Origin: an uncultured Bacteroidales bacterium
GTDB lineage: Bacteria; Bacteroidota; Bacteroidia; Bacteroidales; Muribaculaceae
Direction of reading: 5' to 3'
Length of the DNA stretch: 64,000 nt
Assembly (NCBI GenBank): GCA_902760865.1
Contig: CACWID010000003.1
Location: 1-64,000, forward strand
The notes below the pieces were generated by a model. The model was not told the DNA's origin and searched no databases. It worked only from the letters and a program-made list of their open reading frames with translations. The translations under genes were made by a program, and so were the position numbers. Of the stretch, positions 51,425-59,605 are shown piece after piece; position 1 is the stretch's first letter, and each line of letters starts with the position of its first letter.

Positions 51425-51510
51425 CGTGATTTCGACGAGCCTTTAGTTCGGCGAGGCCAAAATAAGTTACTGATACTCAATTCCTCCCCTAAGATTAGGG
51501 GAGGTGGCGC
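51425..51510 (-). repeat. Dispersed hairpin-rich intergenic repeat, copy 3 (inverted, truncated)
   Basis: Read on the minus strand this matches the second half of copies 1 and 2. The best-kept core is 51467-51510, including CCTCCCCT/AGGGGAGG arms at 51483-51490 and 51497-51504. The match stops abruptly after the GGTGGCGC end. It lies between converging genes. Confidence 0.65.
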
Positions 51511-51530
51511 GTAATTCAACTGCTAGAACT

Positions 51531-51648
51531 ATAACCGCCCTGCGGGCGGGAAATTAATCAAATTAATTATAAAATTTTTATTAATATGATAATATTATCA
51601 ATTTTAATTTAAAAATTTGTTTAATTTCCCGTGCGATAGCACGGTTAT
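51531..51648. repeat. 118-nt imperfect palindrome with AT-rich core (MITE-like)
   Basis: Arms of about 36 bases (51531-51566 and 51613-51648) begin ATAACCG and contain CGGGAAATTAA; each arm has its own small GC hairpin. The core is almost pure A/T. No gene is inside. From here to the porin stop at 51824 I see nothing else. Confidence 0.65.
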
Positions 51649-51823
51649 ATTACCGAGTCGCATTATGACACACTCTGAGCTGCTGACGCTTTCATTTGCT
51701 AAAGCCACTTACAGAAAAACACAACTGGCAACACGCGATCGCCGCGCATTGCCAGCCGTTCAGTTAATGAATTTTATAAACGTAATTTCCGGGTCAGAAT
51801 TTATTACTAAAGCGTGTGTGGCA

Positions 51824-53452
51824 TCAGAACCTCATGCCCAGTGTGAGCGAGACGCGGTTGTTATGGTCCGTCACGTCAGCACTGACGTTGGGTTCGTAAC
51901 CGAAGTCGTCATTGATGGGCGAGAATGCGTTATACACACTCTTACGCATCTTGTGCACATAGGCCAGGTCGGTGTAGAATGACTTGTAGCGATAACCGAT
52001 ACCGCCCGTGATGTTATGCACGGCATTGTCATACTGATAAGTCGGGTTGGTGCCCACAGTGACAATATTGTAGTCATAGTTGTCAACGCCCTTCTCGACC
52101 TGAGTGGTCTTGTAGCTGTAACCTGCACGCAGGCTCCAGTTGGGGTTGATGCGGTACTCGCCGCCGAAGCGGAAGATGTGGGAGGGCTTGAAGTAAGCCT
52201 TCACATTCTCGGTGACATCACGATAGTCGTTGTTACGGTCGTCACCGACGCGCATCGTCTCGTTGGCCACATACTCGTAGTCAAAGCTGAGGATGCCCTT
52301 GGTGCCGATCACGCCGGCCAGACTGCCCATGAAATGCCACGGCGTCTTGATGGTGTAAGTGCTGGAATAGTCATAGTCATCGTTGCTGCCCTTATCGGCG
52401 CGATACAGAAGGTTTTCGTCCTGATAGCCATTGAGCGAAGCACTCACATAGTAGGTGTCACGCATGTCATAGTAGGTGGGCGTGTGGAACGCGGCACCGA
52501 TACGCAACGACTGAACGGGTTTCCAGATCAAGCCTAACTTGAAGTTGACACCGGTACCCTCACTGTGCAGGTAGTTATACAGGCCCCAGTCGGCTCTGGT
52601 ATTGTAGTTGTCGATAGGAGTGTCGAACAGGTCCTCATCATCAATCATGATGTAAGGATTTGTCAACTCCTCTTCATAGCTCTGAAAACTCCTATAGTCC
52701 AGGTCAAGGATACCGAAGTCAAGACCGAAGTACAACTTGTTGGCAATGTTACCGCCGAAGGCGATGTTATACTCATCGGCATGACCACGCTCATCCACCT
52801 CATAGTAGGCGTTACCCTTGGTTCCATTGCCAAAGAGTCCCTGCATGGCACCACCATTATCATTGATGATACCCACGAAGCCACCATTATTGGTCTCCAT
52901 GTCAAAGGTGGTCACAGCAGCCCAGGGAGCATAACCATCGAAGTAGGGATTGAAATCTTCTTCCCAATAGAGATCGTCAGCGCTGAATCCAGCCACATTG
53001 ACAAACTCGTCGGCGATGTAGTTACTCATCGAAGTCGGGATGTTGGCCACGCCACCGACGTAGTGACGGTTAAAGGACTGCAGTCGGTTATAGCTGAAAC
53101 CGAAGTTCAGGTTGGGCACCGACTCGCTATTGAGGCGGATGGCACCGATATAACCCACGTTGTTCACGTTGAACTTGGTCTCGTTGAGCTTGTCCACGCC
53201 TGATTCAGTGCTATTGCAGTCCAGGCTCAATGTGATACCAATATCCGAGTTGCGATAGACTCCGATGCCGGCAGGGTTCTGGGTCAGCGTCGAGATATCG
53301 CCTCCGAGGGCTCCGAAGGCCCCTGCCATCGACTGGAAGCGCGAGGAACCTCGGAGTTCGGTTTGAGACATCTGCAGGACGTCAAAAGCATCCTGAGCGT
53401 TGAGGAACAGAGGGAGTCCGCATAAGAGCAGAGCAAAAACTATCTTCTTCAT
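51824..53452 (-). CDS. OmpP1/FadL-type outer-membrane porin
   Basis: A 542-residue outer-membrane beta-barrel protein with a signal peptide (LPLFLNAQ, cut near residue 19). The N-terminal plug-region motif FQSMAGAFGALGGDISTLTQNPAGIGVY is classic for the OmpP1/FadL/TodX family, which takes up hydrophobic molecules; here only the first part is quoted by key residues G43-G51 and NPAG. Alternating strands and a final Phe (LTLGMRF) fit barrel insertion. It follows the Gly/Ser-rich gene on the same strand by 75 bases. Confidence 0.9.
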   Translation of the reverse strand: MKKIVFALLLCGLPLFLNAQDAFDVLQMSQTELRGSSRFQSMAGAFGALGGDISTLTQNPAGIGVYRNSDIGITLSLDCNSTESGVDKLNETKFNVNNVGYIGAIRLNSESVPNLNFGFSYNRLQSFNRHYVGGVANIPTSMSNYIADEFVNVAGFSADDLYWEEDFNPYFDGYAPWAAVTTFDMETNNGGFVGIINDNGGAMQGLFGNGTKGNAYYEVDERGHADEYNIAFGGNIANKLYFGLDFGILDLDYRSFQSYEEELTNPYIMIDDEDLFDTPIDNYNTRADWGLYNYLHSEGTGVNFKLGLIWKPVQSLRIGAAFHTPTYYDMRDTYYVSASLNGYQDENLLYRADKGSNDDYDYSSTYTIKTPWHFMGSLAGVIGTKGILSFDYEYVANETMRVGDDRNNDYRDVTENVKAYFKPSHIFRFGGEYRINPNWSLRAGYSYKTTQVEKGVDNYDYNIVTVGTNPTYQYDNAVHNITGGIGYRYKSFYTDLAYVHKMRKSVYNAFSPINDDFGYEPNVSADVTDHNNRVSLTLGMRF

Positions 53453-53527
53453 AATTCAATTCAAACTGTTTAGATTTCAATAATTGTTCAAATAAAACCT
53501 ACGGTTGTATAGTTAAAGCCTTGCCGT

Positions 53528-54733
53528 TTAGCGACGACGTCCTCCGCCGCCCGACGATCCGCCATGGCTGCCACCGCCGGACGATCCACCGCGGCTGCCG
53601 CCACTGTAGGAACCGCCTCCGCTCGAGCGACCGCTGCTGGAGCTGCCGCCGCTATAGGAACGGCTGCTGCCACTGGAGCTGCCGCCACTGTAGGAACGGC
53701 TGCCACCGTTGTAGGAACGACCTCCGCCATTAGAAGATGCAGCGCCACGTGATACGCCAGCGTTGCGGGTGGTGACGCCGCTGGAGCTACGACTGCCCAT
53801 ATTGCCGCCACGACCGGTTGCATAGCCGCCGCGACTACCGCCACGATTGTTCGAGGTGCCTACGCCAGTGGGACGGTTGCCGTTAGCGCCACGAGCACCG
53901 ATGCCATTGCGACCGCTGGTCGTTGCATCCACGCGAGAGCGTCCGTTGCGGTTGCTGGCCAAGCCCACACGGTGTCCACCAGAGGAAACACCGGGACGAA
54001 CGTGTCCACCATTGTGATTGTGATGAGGCCTTACGCCGCCATAATCCCAGCCATACCATCCGTTATAATGCCAAGAGGACCAGGGACGTACACCCCAATA
54101 GTTCCAACCCCACAAGCTCGGGCCGTACCACCTGGGACTGTACCAGCCCCAACCCCAATCATAATAGGAGTAATAAGGACGATAGTACCAGGGAGTATAC
54201 CAAGGGCTGTACCAGCCGGTGTACCAGGGATAATAGGAATCCCAGTAGGAGCCATAATTCCAGTAAGAGCCATAGCCCCAGTCACTGCCGATTACCAGAT
54301 TGATGGTAGGCGACTCGTCGTAATACAGCTCTACCAGGTCATCGTCGTCACTGAGGATGACAATGTCCGGATTGTAGAAACGCTCGATACGGCGAGTGTT
54401 GGCAAAAGCCTCTTCGTAGATGGTATCGCCATTGAGGTCCACAGTGTAGATGGTATCACCATTGAGATCAATCTCATAGCCAGGCTCGTAAGCGCCGCGA
54501 CGATTGTACTCGTCCTCGTCACGCTCGATGCGGTAGTTGCTCTGAGCAGCTACCTTGTAGTTGTCGGGCACTTCGCCATAGACAGCAACGGTCTTGGGAT
54601 TGGTAGTGACCTTGGTCGTCGTCGTTTTGGACTTTGAAGCATCGTAGTAGATGTCATCATAATCCTGTGCCTGCAATATCGCCCCAGAAGTGAGCGCCAG
54701 CAGGCCAAACAGTGTGAAAAATCGGTACTTCAT
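53528..54733 (-). CDS. Exported protein with Tyr/Trp-rich centre and Gly/Ser-rich tail
   Basis: A 401-residue exported low-complexity protein. Signal peptide to about residue 22 (ILQAQ); acidic first third with a doubled segment DLNGDTIYTVDLNGDTIYEE; a Tyr/Trp/Pro-rich middle (about 175-240, repeats such as WYSPWYTPWYYRPYYSYYD); then a Gly/Ser/Arg/Asn-rich tail to the end, closing GGGGRRR. No family recognised. Such composition suggests an adhesive or disordered surface protein; this is inference. It precedes the porin gene, a pairing that suggests co-expression. Confidence 0.75.
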   Translation of the reverse strand: MKYRFFTLFGLLALTSGAILQAQDYDDIYYDASKSKTTTTKVTTNPKTVAVYGEVPDNYKVAAQSNYRIERDEDEYNRRGAYEPGYEIDLNGDTIYTVDLNGDTIYEEAFANTRRIERFYNPDIVILSDDDDLVELYYDESPTINLVIGSDWGYGSYWNYGSYWDSYYPWYTGWYSPWYTPWYYRPYYSYYDWGWGWYSPRWYGPSLWGWNYWGVRPWSSWHYNGWYGWDYGGVRPHHNHNGGHVRPGVSSGGHRVGLASNRNGRSRVDATTSGRNGIGARGANGNRPTGVGTSNNRGGSRGGYATGRGGNMGSRSSSGVTTRNAGVSRGAASSNGGGRSYNGGSRSYSGGSSSGSSRSYSGGSSSSGRSSGGGSYSGGSRGGSSGGGSHGGSSGGGGRRR

Positions 54734-54984
54734 AATCTTTTACGTTTTAAAAAATTCATTAATCAGTTTTTCTGTCTTTTAGACCTTATTATTTTAAATA
54801 AGTTTAAAATATGTAATCAAAAAGTGCCGCAATTTACAAAGCAAAACAGTACACACGGCCGTTTTTTATCTTAAAAAAGCTAAATGCACATTATTTTTAC
54901 TTTGACAGTCAGCACACGGCACATTTGCAAGAACCGTGCCAGCCGTTTCAGTCGGCATCCGTGGCCTGCTTGTGAAAAAAGTAT

Positions 54985-54992
54985 TATCTTTG
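54985..54992 (+). promoter_or_regulatory. Promoter -7 box for the TrmN6-like gene
   Basis: TATCTTTG ends nine bases before the ATG at 55002, leaving a leader of only a few bases. This supports the ATG at 55002 over upstream starts. Confidence 0.6.
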
Positions 54993-55001
54993 CAACCGGT
55001 T

Positions 55002-55715
55002 ATGGGAAGGGAGAAGATTTTCCGGTTCAAGCAGTTTGCGGTCATCAACGACCGCACTGCGATGAAGGTGGGCACCGACGGGGTCCTGCTGGGTGCATGG
55101 TGCCCAGTCGAGGGGGCTCGTCGCGTGCTGGATGTGGGCACGGGCTGCGGTGTGATAGCCCTCATGGTCGCACAGCGCAATGCCACCGCACACGTAACGG
55201 GCATCGATATCGACGAGGGCGCCATCGGGGAGGCAACGCTCAACTTCAGCAATTCGCCCTGGGGCGAACGGCTCAATGCACTGCTGACAGACTTTAACGA
55301 CATGGATGCCAACTGCCAATTTGACCTGATTGTCTCTAACCCACCCTACTTCACTAACGGCGTGTTACCGTCAGGAGCGGCCCGAACGACGGCGCGCCAC
55401 ACCGGTTCGCTCACCTATCAGCAGCTGATTGACGGCGCGGCACGGTTGCTGACCGAGGACGGTTCCCTGGCGCTCATCTCGCCCACCGACGCCGAGCAGG
55501 CTATCATCGAGGCGGCAACCATGGCATCCCTGCCTGTACGACTCATGACCCGCGTCATCCCCGTCGAGGGCGCCGCCCCCAAGCGCACGTTGTGGCTGTT
55601 GTCGCGCTGCCGTATTCCCTATTGTGAGAAAACCCTCACCATTGCTCATGGTGAGGACACATTCACCGATGAGTATATTTCTCTCACCGGAGATTTCTAT
55701 CTACATCTGACTTAA
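55002..55715 (+). CDS. trmN6: tRNA1(Val) (adenine(37)-N6)-methyltransferase TrmN6-like
   Basis: A 237-residue SAM-dependent methyltransferase of the YfiC/TrmN6 family, which methylates A37 of tRNA-Val. It starts MGREKIFRFKQFAVINDR. Motif I is VLDVGTGCGVIALM, motif II GIDIDEGAIGEA and the catalytic motif IV is VSNPPYF (Asn-Pro-Pro-Tyr). The start is set by the -7 box at 54985-54992. Its stop is one base from the stop of the converging DUF2284 gene. Confidence 0.9.
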   Translation: MGREKIFRFKQFAVINDRTAMKVGTDGVLLGAWCPVEGARRVLDVGTGCGVIALMVAQRNATAHVTGIDIDEGAIGEATLNFSNSPWGERLNALLTDFNDMDANCQFDLIVSNPPYFTNGVLPSGAARTTARHTGSLTYQQLIDGAARLLTEDGSLALISPTDAEQAIIEAATMASLPVRLMTRVIPVEGAAPKRTLWLLSRCRIPYCEKTLTIAHGEDTFTDEYISLTGDFYLHLT

Positions 55716-55716
55716 A

Positions 55717-56265
55717 TCATTTTTCGAATAAAGCGGTGACGATAGTGATGTGCCGAGGCAGCGAGCCGTCGGTGCTCCACTCGAGGTCGATGCCCAGCAG
55801 ATCATGCATCATAGCGACAAGGTCAAAGCCGACGGATTCCAGCGAATGTCGCATCTGCTCCGGATGACGGCACGGCAAGCCATCGGGACGGGTACAGCCC
55901 TCGGGACACAGGACGCACCTGAAGGTGAAGCAGCGGCTCCCGGGATGCTGGCGTTCCTGCTCATAAAGCTGAGGCAGCAGGTCGCGGCACACCGCATTGA
56001 TAGCCTCACGGCCCACAGCCGATGATTGCTCGGCACTCGTGCATGAGGCCCGTGTCGCCTCGTCAAACTCGATGGTGGTTCCTGTCACCGTCACGGTCTT
56101 GAAGCCGACGGTCACACAAGCAGGGTCGAAGTCAAACGGGGGGCAACTCCATGTCTTGCCATAGCCTGGACACTGACGGCAATAGCCGTCGATGCGCTCC
56201 ACATCACGGTATCGGCTGATGAACTCGTCGGCGCCGACGGTCACCTGTTTGCTGGTCACTTTCAT
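55717..56265 (-). CDS. DUF2284 metal-binding protein
   Basis: A 182-residue protein of the DUF2284 family (predicted metal-binding). Two cysteine clusters are visible: YCRQCPGYGKTWSCPPF (about residues 28-45) and CVLCPEGCTRPDGLPCRHPE (about 117-137), in a ferredoxin-like arrangement that could hold an iron-sulfur cluster. Function unknown. It abuts trmN6 tail to tail and lies after a perfect 19-base inverted repeat that separates it from the S9 peptidase gene. Confidence 0.85.
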   Translation of the reverse strand: MKVTSKQVTVGADEFISRYRDVERIDGYCRQCPGYGKTWSCPPFDFDPACVTVGFKTVTVTGTTIEFDEATRASCTSAEQSSAVGREAINAVCRDLLPQLYEQERQHPGSRCFTFRCVLCPEGCTRPDGLPCRHPEQMRHSLESVGFDLVAMMHDLLGIDLEWSTDGSLPRHITIVTALFEK

Positions 56266-56281
56266 AATACAATTAATAATA

Positions 56282-56343
56282 GAATTACGCGGACTAAACT
56301 GAATGCTCGAGCATGGAACACAATAGTTTAGTCCGCGTAATTC
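56282..56343. repeat. Perfect 19-bp inverted repeat
   Basis: Arms 56282-56300 and 56325-56343 are exact complements; the 24-base loop holds a small palindrome (ATGCTCGAGCAT). It sits between the S9 gene stop and the DUF2284 start on the same strand and may be an S9 terminator read in the minus direction, although the T run is weak. Confidence 0.75.
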
Positions 56344-56366
56344 AATGTATGGAACACTCTAGACGA

Positions 56367-58571
56367 TTAGTTCTGGGGTGTAGCGGGAACGGGATTCACA
56401 GCGGCCTTGGCGGCAGCAATGGAATCCTGCTCGGCCTTATACTGCTTGGCGGCTTCGCTGTCGGGCTTCAGCCAAGTATCGAGCCAGCGGAAGAATTCGC
56501 GCTGCCACATGATGCTGTTCTGGGGCTTGAGAATCCAGTGGTTCTCATCCGGGAAGAGCAGCAAGCGGGCGGGAAGGCCCTTGATCTTGGCGGCATTGAA
56601 TGCCTGGCAAGCCTGGGTGAAGACGATGCGGTAGTCGAGTTCGCCGGCAGTGCACATGATGGGAGTATCCCAGTTCTGGACGTAATTCTTCGGGTTGGCC
56701 TGAGTGTAGGAGCGCTGAGCGGTAGCGTTGCTCTTCTCCCAGAAGGCGCCACCCAGATCCCACTGTACGAACCACATCTCCTCGGTCTCAAGGTACTGTG
56801 CCTCGAGGTTGAAGATACCGGCGTGGGCCAGGAAGCAGGCAAAGCGCTTGTTGTGATTACCGGCCAGGAAGTAAACCGAGTAGCCACCGTAGCTGGCACC
56901 CACAGCGCCGATGTGCTCACCGTCGATGTAGGGCTCCTTCTTCATGTAATCGACTGCAGCGATGTAGTCACGCATGTTCTGGCCACCGTAGTCGCCGCTG
57001 ATCTGGGCATTCCACTCGGTGCCGAAGCCGGGCAGACCACGACGGTTGGGCAGAATGACAATGTAGCCGTTGCTGGCCATGATGCGCATGTTCCAGCGAT
57101 AGCTCCAGAACTGGCTGACGGGAGACTGGGGACCACCCTCGCAGAAGAGGATAGCGGGATACTTCTTGTTGGGGTCGAAGTTGGGCGGGTAGCATACCCA
57201 AGTCGTCATCAGCTTGCCATCGGTGGTGGGCACCATGCGCTTCTCGATGCCGATGGGATCAACCTGGGCCAGCATTTCGTCATTGACATGGGTGAGCTGA
57301 ACGGGTTCCTTGCCCATCTGGATGCTGACGATCTCGTTGGGAGTCTGGTAGCTCTGGCGGCAAGCGATAACGGTCTCGTTGTTGGGGAATGCCATGCTGT
57401 TGAAGTCACACACGCCCATGGCGATGGTGTCCACCTTCTGGGTAGCGACATCCATGCGGAAGATGGGCTGCGTGCCCTGGAACGGGCAGATGAAGTAGAT
57501 GGCCTTCTCGTCGGGCGACCAGGCGATATCGTCCACGCTGTAGTCCCAATTCTCGGTCAGGTCCTTCTTGTTGCCGGCAGCATCCATGAAGAAGATGCGG
57601 TTCTTGTCGGCCTCATAGCCGTCATGCTCCATCGAGAGCCAAGCCATCTCACCCTTGCTGTTGATGATGGGATAGGTGTCATAGCCCATCATGCCCTGGG
57701 TCAGGTTCTCGGTCTTGCCGGTCTCGAGGTTGTAGCGGTACAGGTCGCTGTTGGTCGAGAATGCGTAGTCCTTGCCGGTCTTCTTGCGGCAGACGTAAAC
57801 GAGGCTCTTGCTGTCGGGCGTCCAAGCCAGGGACTCGATGCCGCCCCAAGGCTTCATCGGTGACTCGTAGGGCTCGCCCTCGAGCACGTCCTTGACGTTA
57901 CCGGCCTTGCTGCCGTCAAAGTCGGCAACAAAGGGGTGAGGAATCGTGGTTACCCACTCGTCCCAGTGCTTGTACATCATGTCGTCGTACAGGCGGGCGG
58001 TCGTCTTGTCCAGGTCAGGATAAACGTCTTGAGGCGTCTTGCCATACTTCACCTGAGAAATCATGACCACGTGCTTCTCGTCGGGCGAGAAGACGAAGCC
58101 CTCGATGCCGTCCTTGACGTCGCTCACGCAGTTGCGACCGCCACCGTCGGCATTCATGGTCCACAGCTGCGGCGTCTTGTCTTCGCCCTCGTCGGTGTAG
58201 ATGAAGGCTATCTTCTTGCCACCGTCAATCCACACATAGTTGCTCTCGCTCTTGGGCGTGTTGGTAATCTGGCGGGCATTGCTGCCGTCAATGTCCATCA
58301 CCCACAGGTCACAGTTGCCCTTGTTGGTAGCGATGTCATAATAGGTCACGCCGTAGAGGATTTTCTTGCCGTCGGGCGACACTTGGGGACCGCCAACGCG
58401 ACCCAGCTGGTTGAGGAATTCGGGAGTGAACTCTTTTTTCTCCATCGTTGCAGATGTTTTCTCGGTGGCGGGAGCTTGGCCAGGAGCAGCCGTTTCCTGC
58501 TTGGAGCAGGTCGAGGAACTCAACAGGGCCAACACCGCAACCGACATTGCCGTTAACTTGAATAATTTCAT
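56367..58571 (-). CDS. S9-family prolyl oligopeptidase-type lipoprotein
   Basis: A 734-residue serine peptidase (DPP IV / acylaminoacyl-peptidase type) anchored by a lipoprotein signal (LLSSSTCSKQ, Cys near 23). An N-terminal beta-propeller (about 50-430) has repeated WSPDEK-type blades. The alpha/beta-hydrolase domain has the triad Ser560 in VGASYGGYS, Asp646 in GELDYRIVF and His678 in DENHWI. It probably trims peptides at the cell envelope. A minus-strand -7 box (TATTTTTG) lies at 58686-58693, about 115 bases upstream. Confidence 0.93.
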   Translation of the reverse strand: MKLFKLTAMSVAVLALLSSSTCSKQETAAPGQAPATEKTSATMEKKEFTPEFLNQLGRVGGPQVSPDGKKILYGVTYYDIATNKGNCDLWVMDIDGSNARQITNTPKSESNYVWIDGGKKIAFIYTDEGEDKTPQLWTMNADGGGRNCVSDVKDGIEGFVFSPDEKHVVMISQVKYGKTPQDVYPDLDKTTARLYDDMMYKHWDEWVTTIPHPFVADFDGSKAGNVKDVLEGEPYESPMKPWGGIESLAWTPDSKSLVYVCRKKTGKDYAFSTNSDLYRYNLETGKTENLTQGMMGYDTYPIINSKGEMAWLSMEHDGYEADKNRIFFMDAAGNKKDLTENWDYSVDDIAWSPDEKAIYFICPFQGTQPIFRMDVATQKVDTIAMGVCDFNSMAFPNNETVIACRQSYQTPNEIVSIQMGKEPVQLTHVNDEMLAQVDPIGIEKRMVPTTDGKLMTTWVCYPPNFDPNKKYPAILFCEGGPQSPVSQFWSYRWNMRIMASNGYIVILPNRRGLPGFGTEWNAQISGDYGGQNMRDYIAAVDYMKKEPYIDGEHIGAVGASYGGYSVYFLAGNHNKRFACFLAHAGIFNLEAQYLETEEMWFVQWDLGGAFWEKSNATAQRSYTQANPKNYVQNWDTPIMCTAGELDYRIVFTQACQAFNAAKIKGLPARLLLFPDENHWILKPQNSIMWQREFFRWLDTWLKPDSEAAKQYKAEQDSIAAAKAAVNPVPATPQN

Positions 58572-58685
58572 AGTGTTGTACTGTTAATGTATTATGTTAT
58601 TAGTAGTTATTTAGCCTTTGAGGCCGAGGCGGTGGTCTCGGCGCAGATGGACCCTGCACAAAGCAGATGACCATCTTACAACCTG

Positions 58686-58693
58686 CAAAAATA
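58686..58693 (-). promoter_or_regulatory. Promoter -7 box for the S9 peptidase gene
   Basis: TATTTTTG on the minus strand, 114 bases upstream of the ATG at 58571. The -33 box is unclear. Confidence 0.45.
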
Positions 58694-58784
58694 ATCATAA
58701 ATTGTCAATATCTGACGATTATCGGCTCAAAAACGAACGATGACATTGTTTTTTCATCAATAACACCATGGCGATGTTCGAAAG

Positions 58785-58899
58785 CAATCAAAAATGATTG
58801 TTTTGCTAAAAACAACCTAAAACGGTTGCTTTCTATGATTTCTCGCCCGAAAAACAATCAAAATCGGTTGTTTTTGGCAAAAACAATCAAAAATGGTTG
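58785..58899. promoter_or_regulatory. Array of four CAAYC-N6-GRTTG dyads upstream of the SatD-like gene
   Basis: Four 16-base dyads with the same inner spacing lie at 58785-58800, 58813-58828, 58855-58870 and 58884-58899, shifted by 28, 42 and 29 bases. Most extend outward to AACAATC...GGTTGTT. The last one includes the GTTG that serves as -33 box of the SatD-like gene promoter, so a bound protein should block or recruit RNA polymerase. This is a multi-site operator by inference. Confidence 0.75.
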
Positions 58900-58927
58900 T
58901 TTATCTCATTTCTATTTCTTATTTTTG
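58896..58927 (+). promoter_or_regulatory. Promoter of the SatD-like/DUF3307 operon
   Basis: GTTG (58896-58899), a 20-base spacer and TATTTTTG (58920-58927), 30 bases before the ATG at 58958. The -33 part lies inside the fourth dyad. Confidence 0.7.
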
Positions 58928-58957
58928 CAGCAGAAAACAATCAACCACTATAATAAG

Positions 58958-59605
58958 ATGAGAGGAGTTATCACAGGTGACATCGTCGGGTCTTCACAGA
59001 TCAAGACAGAATATCGAGAGCGTCTGCTGAACTGCCTGAACACGATGGAGAAAGAACTGCAGTGCGTATCGCCGTTCAGGATGGAACTGTTTCGCGGGGA
59101 CAGTTTCCAACTGCTGGTCGAGGATCCGGCTGCTGCAGCCAAAGTCGCCATCTTGTTACGGGCCGGACTCATTAATCACACTCCTAACCAAGGCAAGGGA
59201 ATATGGGACGCCAAAATCTCGTTGGGCATCGGCAACGTGGAATTCCTGTCGGACAATATCGTGACGTCCGACGGCGAGGCATTCCAGTACTCCGGCCGCC
59301 AGTTGGACCTGATGGGCAAACATCGCTTGACCATCAAGACGCCATGGCAAGACGTGAACGATGAGCTCGAGGTTTCCACGGCCTTTGTTGACGACATCAT
59401 CACAGGATGGTCCAGTAAACAGGCAGGGATGATTTACCTGTCACTCAAGCAAGACGCCCCCAAGAAGGAGGTGGCTGAGCACATCGGCACCTCGGTCCAG
59501 AACGTGCGCAACGTGCTCTCCTCGGCGCGTGAATCACTGGTTAAAAAGTACCTCACGCGCTATAGCGATATCATTACCGCCCACCAAATCGATCATCAGC
59601 CATGA
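58958..59605 (+). CDS. SatD-like protein with C-terminal helix-turn-helix
   Basis: A 215-residue protein of the SatD family, starting MRGVITGDIVGSSQI with the family's GDIVGSS motif, then FRMELFRGDSFQLLVEDP, reminiscent of nucleotide-cyclase-like folds. Residues about 150-195 (QAGMIYLSLKQDAPKKEVAE, then HIGTSVQNVRNVLSSARESL) form a helix-turn-helix of sigma-region-4 type. Its stop overlaps the DUF3307 gene start (ATGA). The reading frame stays open far upstream through the operator array, but the promoter fixes the start at 58958. It may bind the dyads itself. Confidence 0.85.
   Translation: MRGVITGDIVGSSQIKTEYRERLLNCLNTMEKELQCVSPFRMELFRGDSFQLLVEDPAAAAKVAILLRAGLINHTPNQGKGIWDAKISLGIGNVEFLSDNIVTSDGEAFQYSGRQLDLMGKHRLTIKTPWQDVNDELEVSTAFVDDIITGWSSKQAGMIYLSLKQDAPKKEVAEHIGTSVQNVRNVLSSARESLVKKYLTRYSDIITAHQIDHQP

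Noticed and set aside
51617-51982. A 121-codon plus-strand frame starting in the AT-rich palindrome
   Set aside because: It runs from the palindrome into the antisense of the porin gene; no family features.
56313-57863. A 516-codon open frame opposite the S9 peptidase gene
   Set aside because: Antisense to an intact catalytic gene; no signal, motif or promoter of its own.
58785-58899. CRISPR-like array
   Set aside because: The repeated units are 16-base dyads with spacings of 28, 42 and 29 bases; no long identical repeats, spacers or cas genes.
58667-58957. A 97-codon N-terminal extension of the SatD-like protein
   Set aside because: It would translate through the dyad array and promoter; the family motif GDIVGSS begins right at the ATG at 58958.
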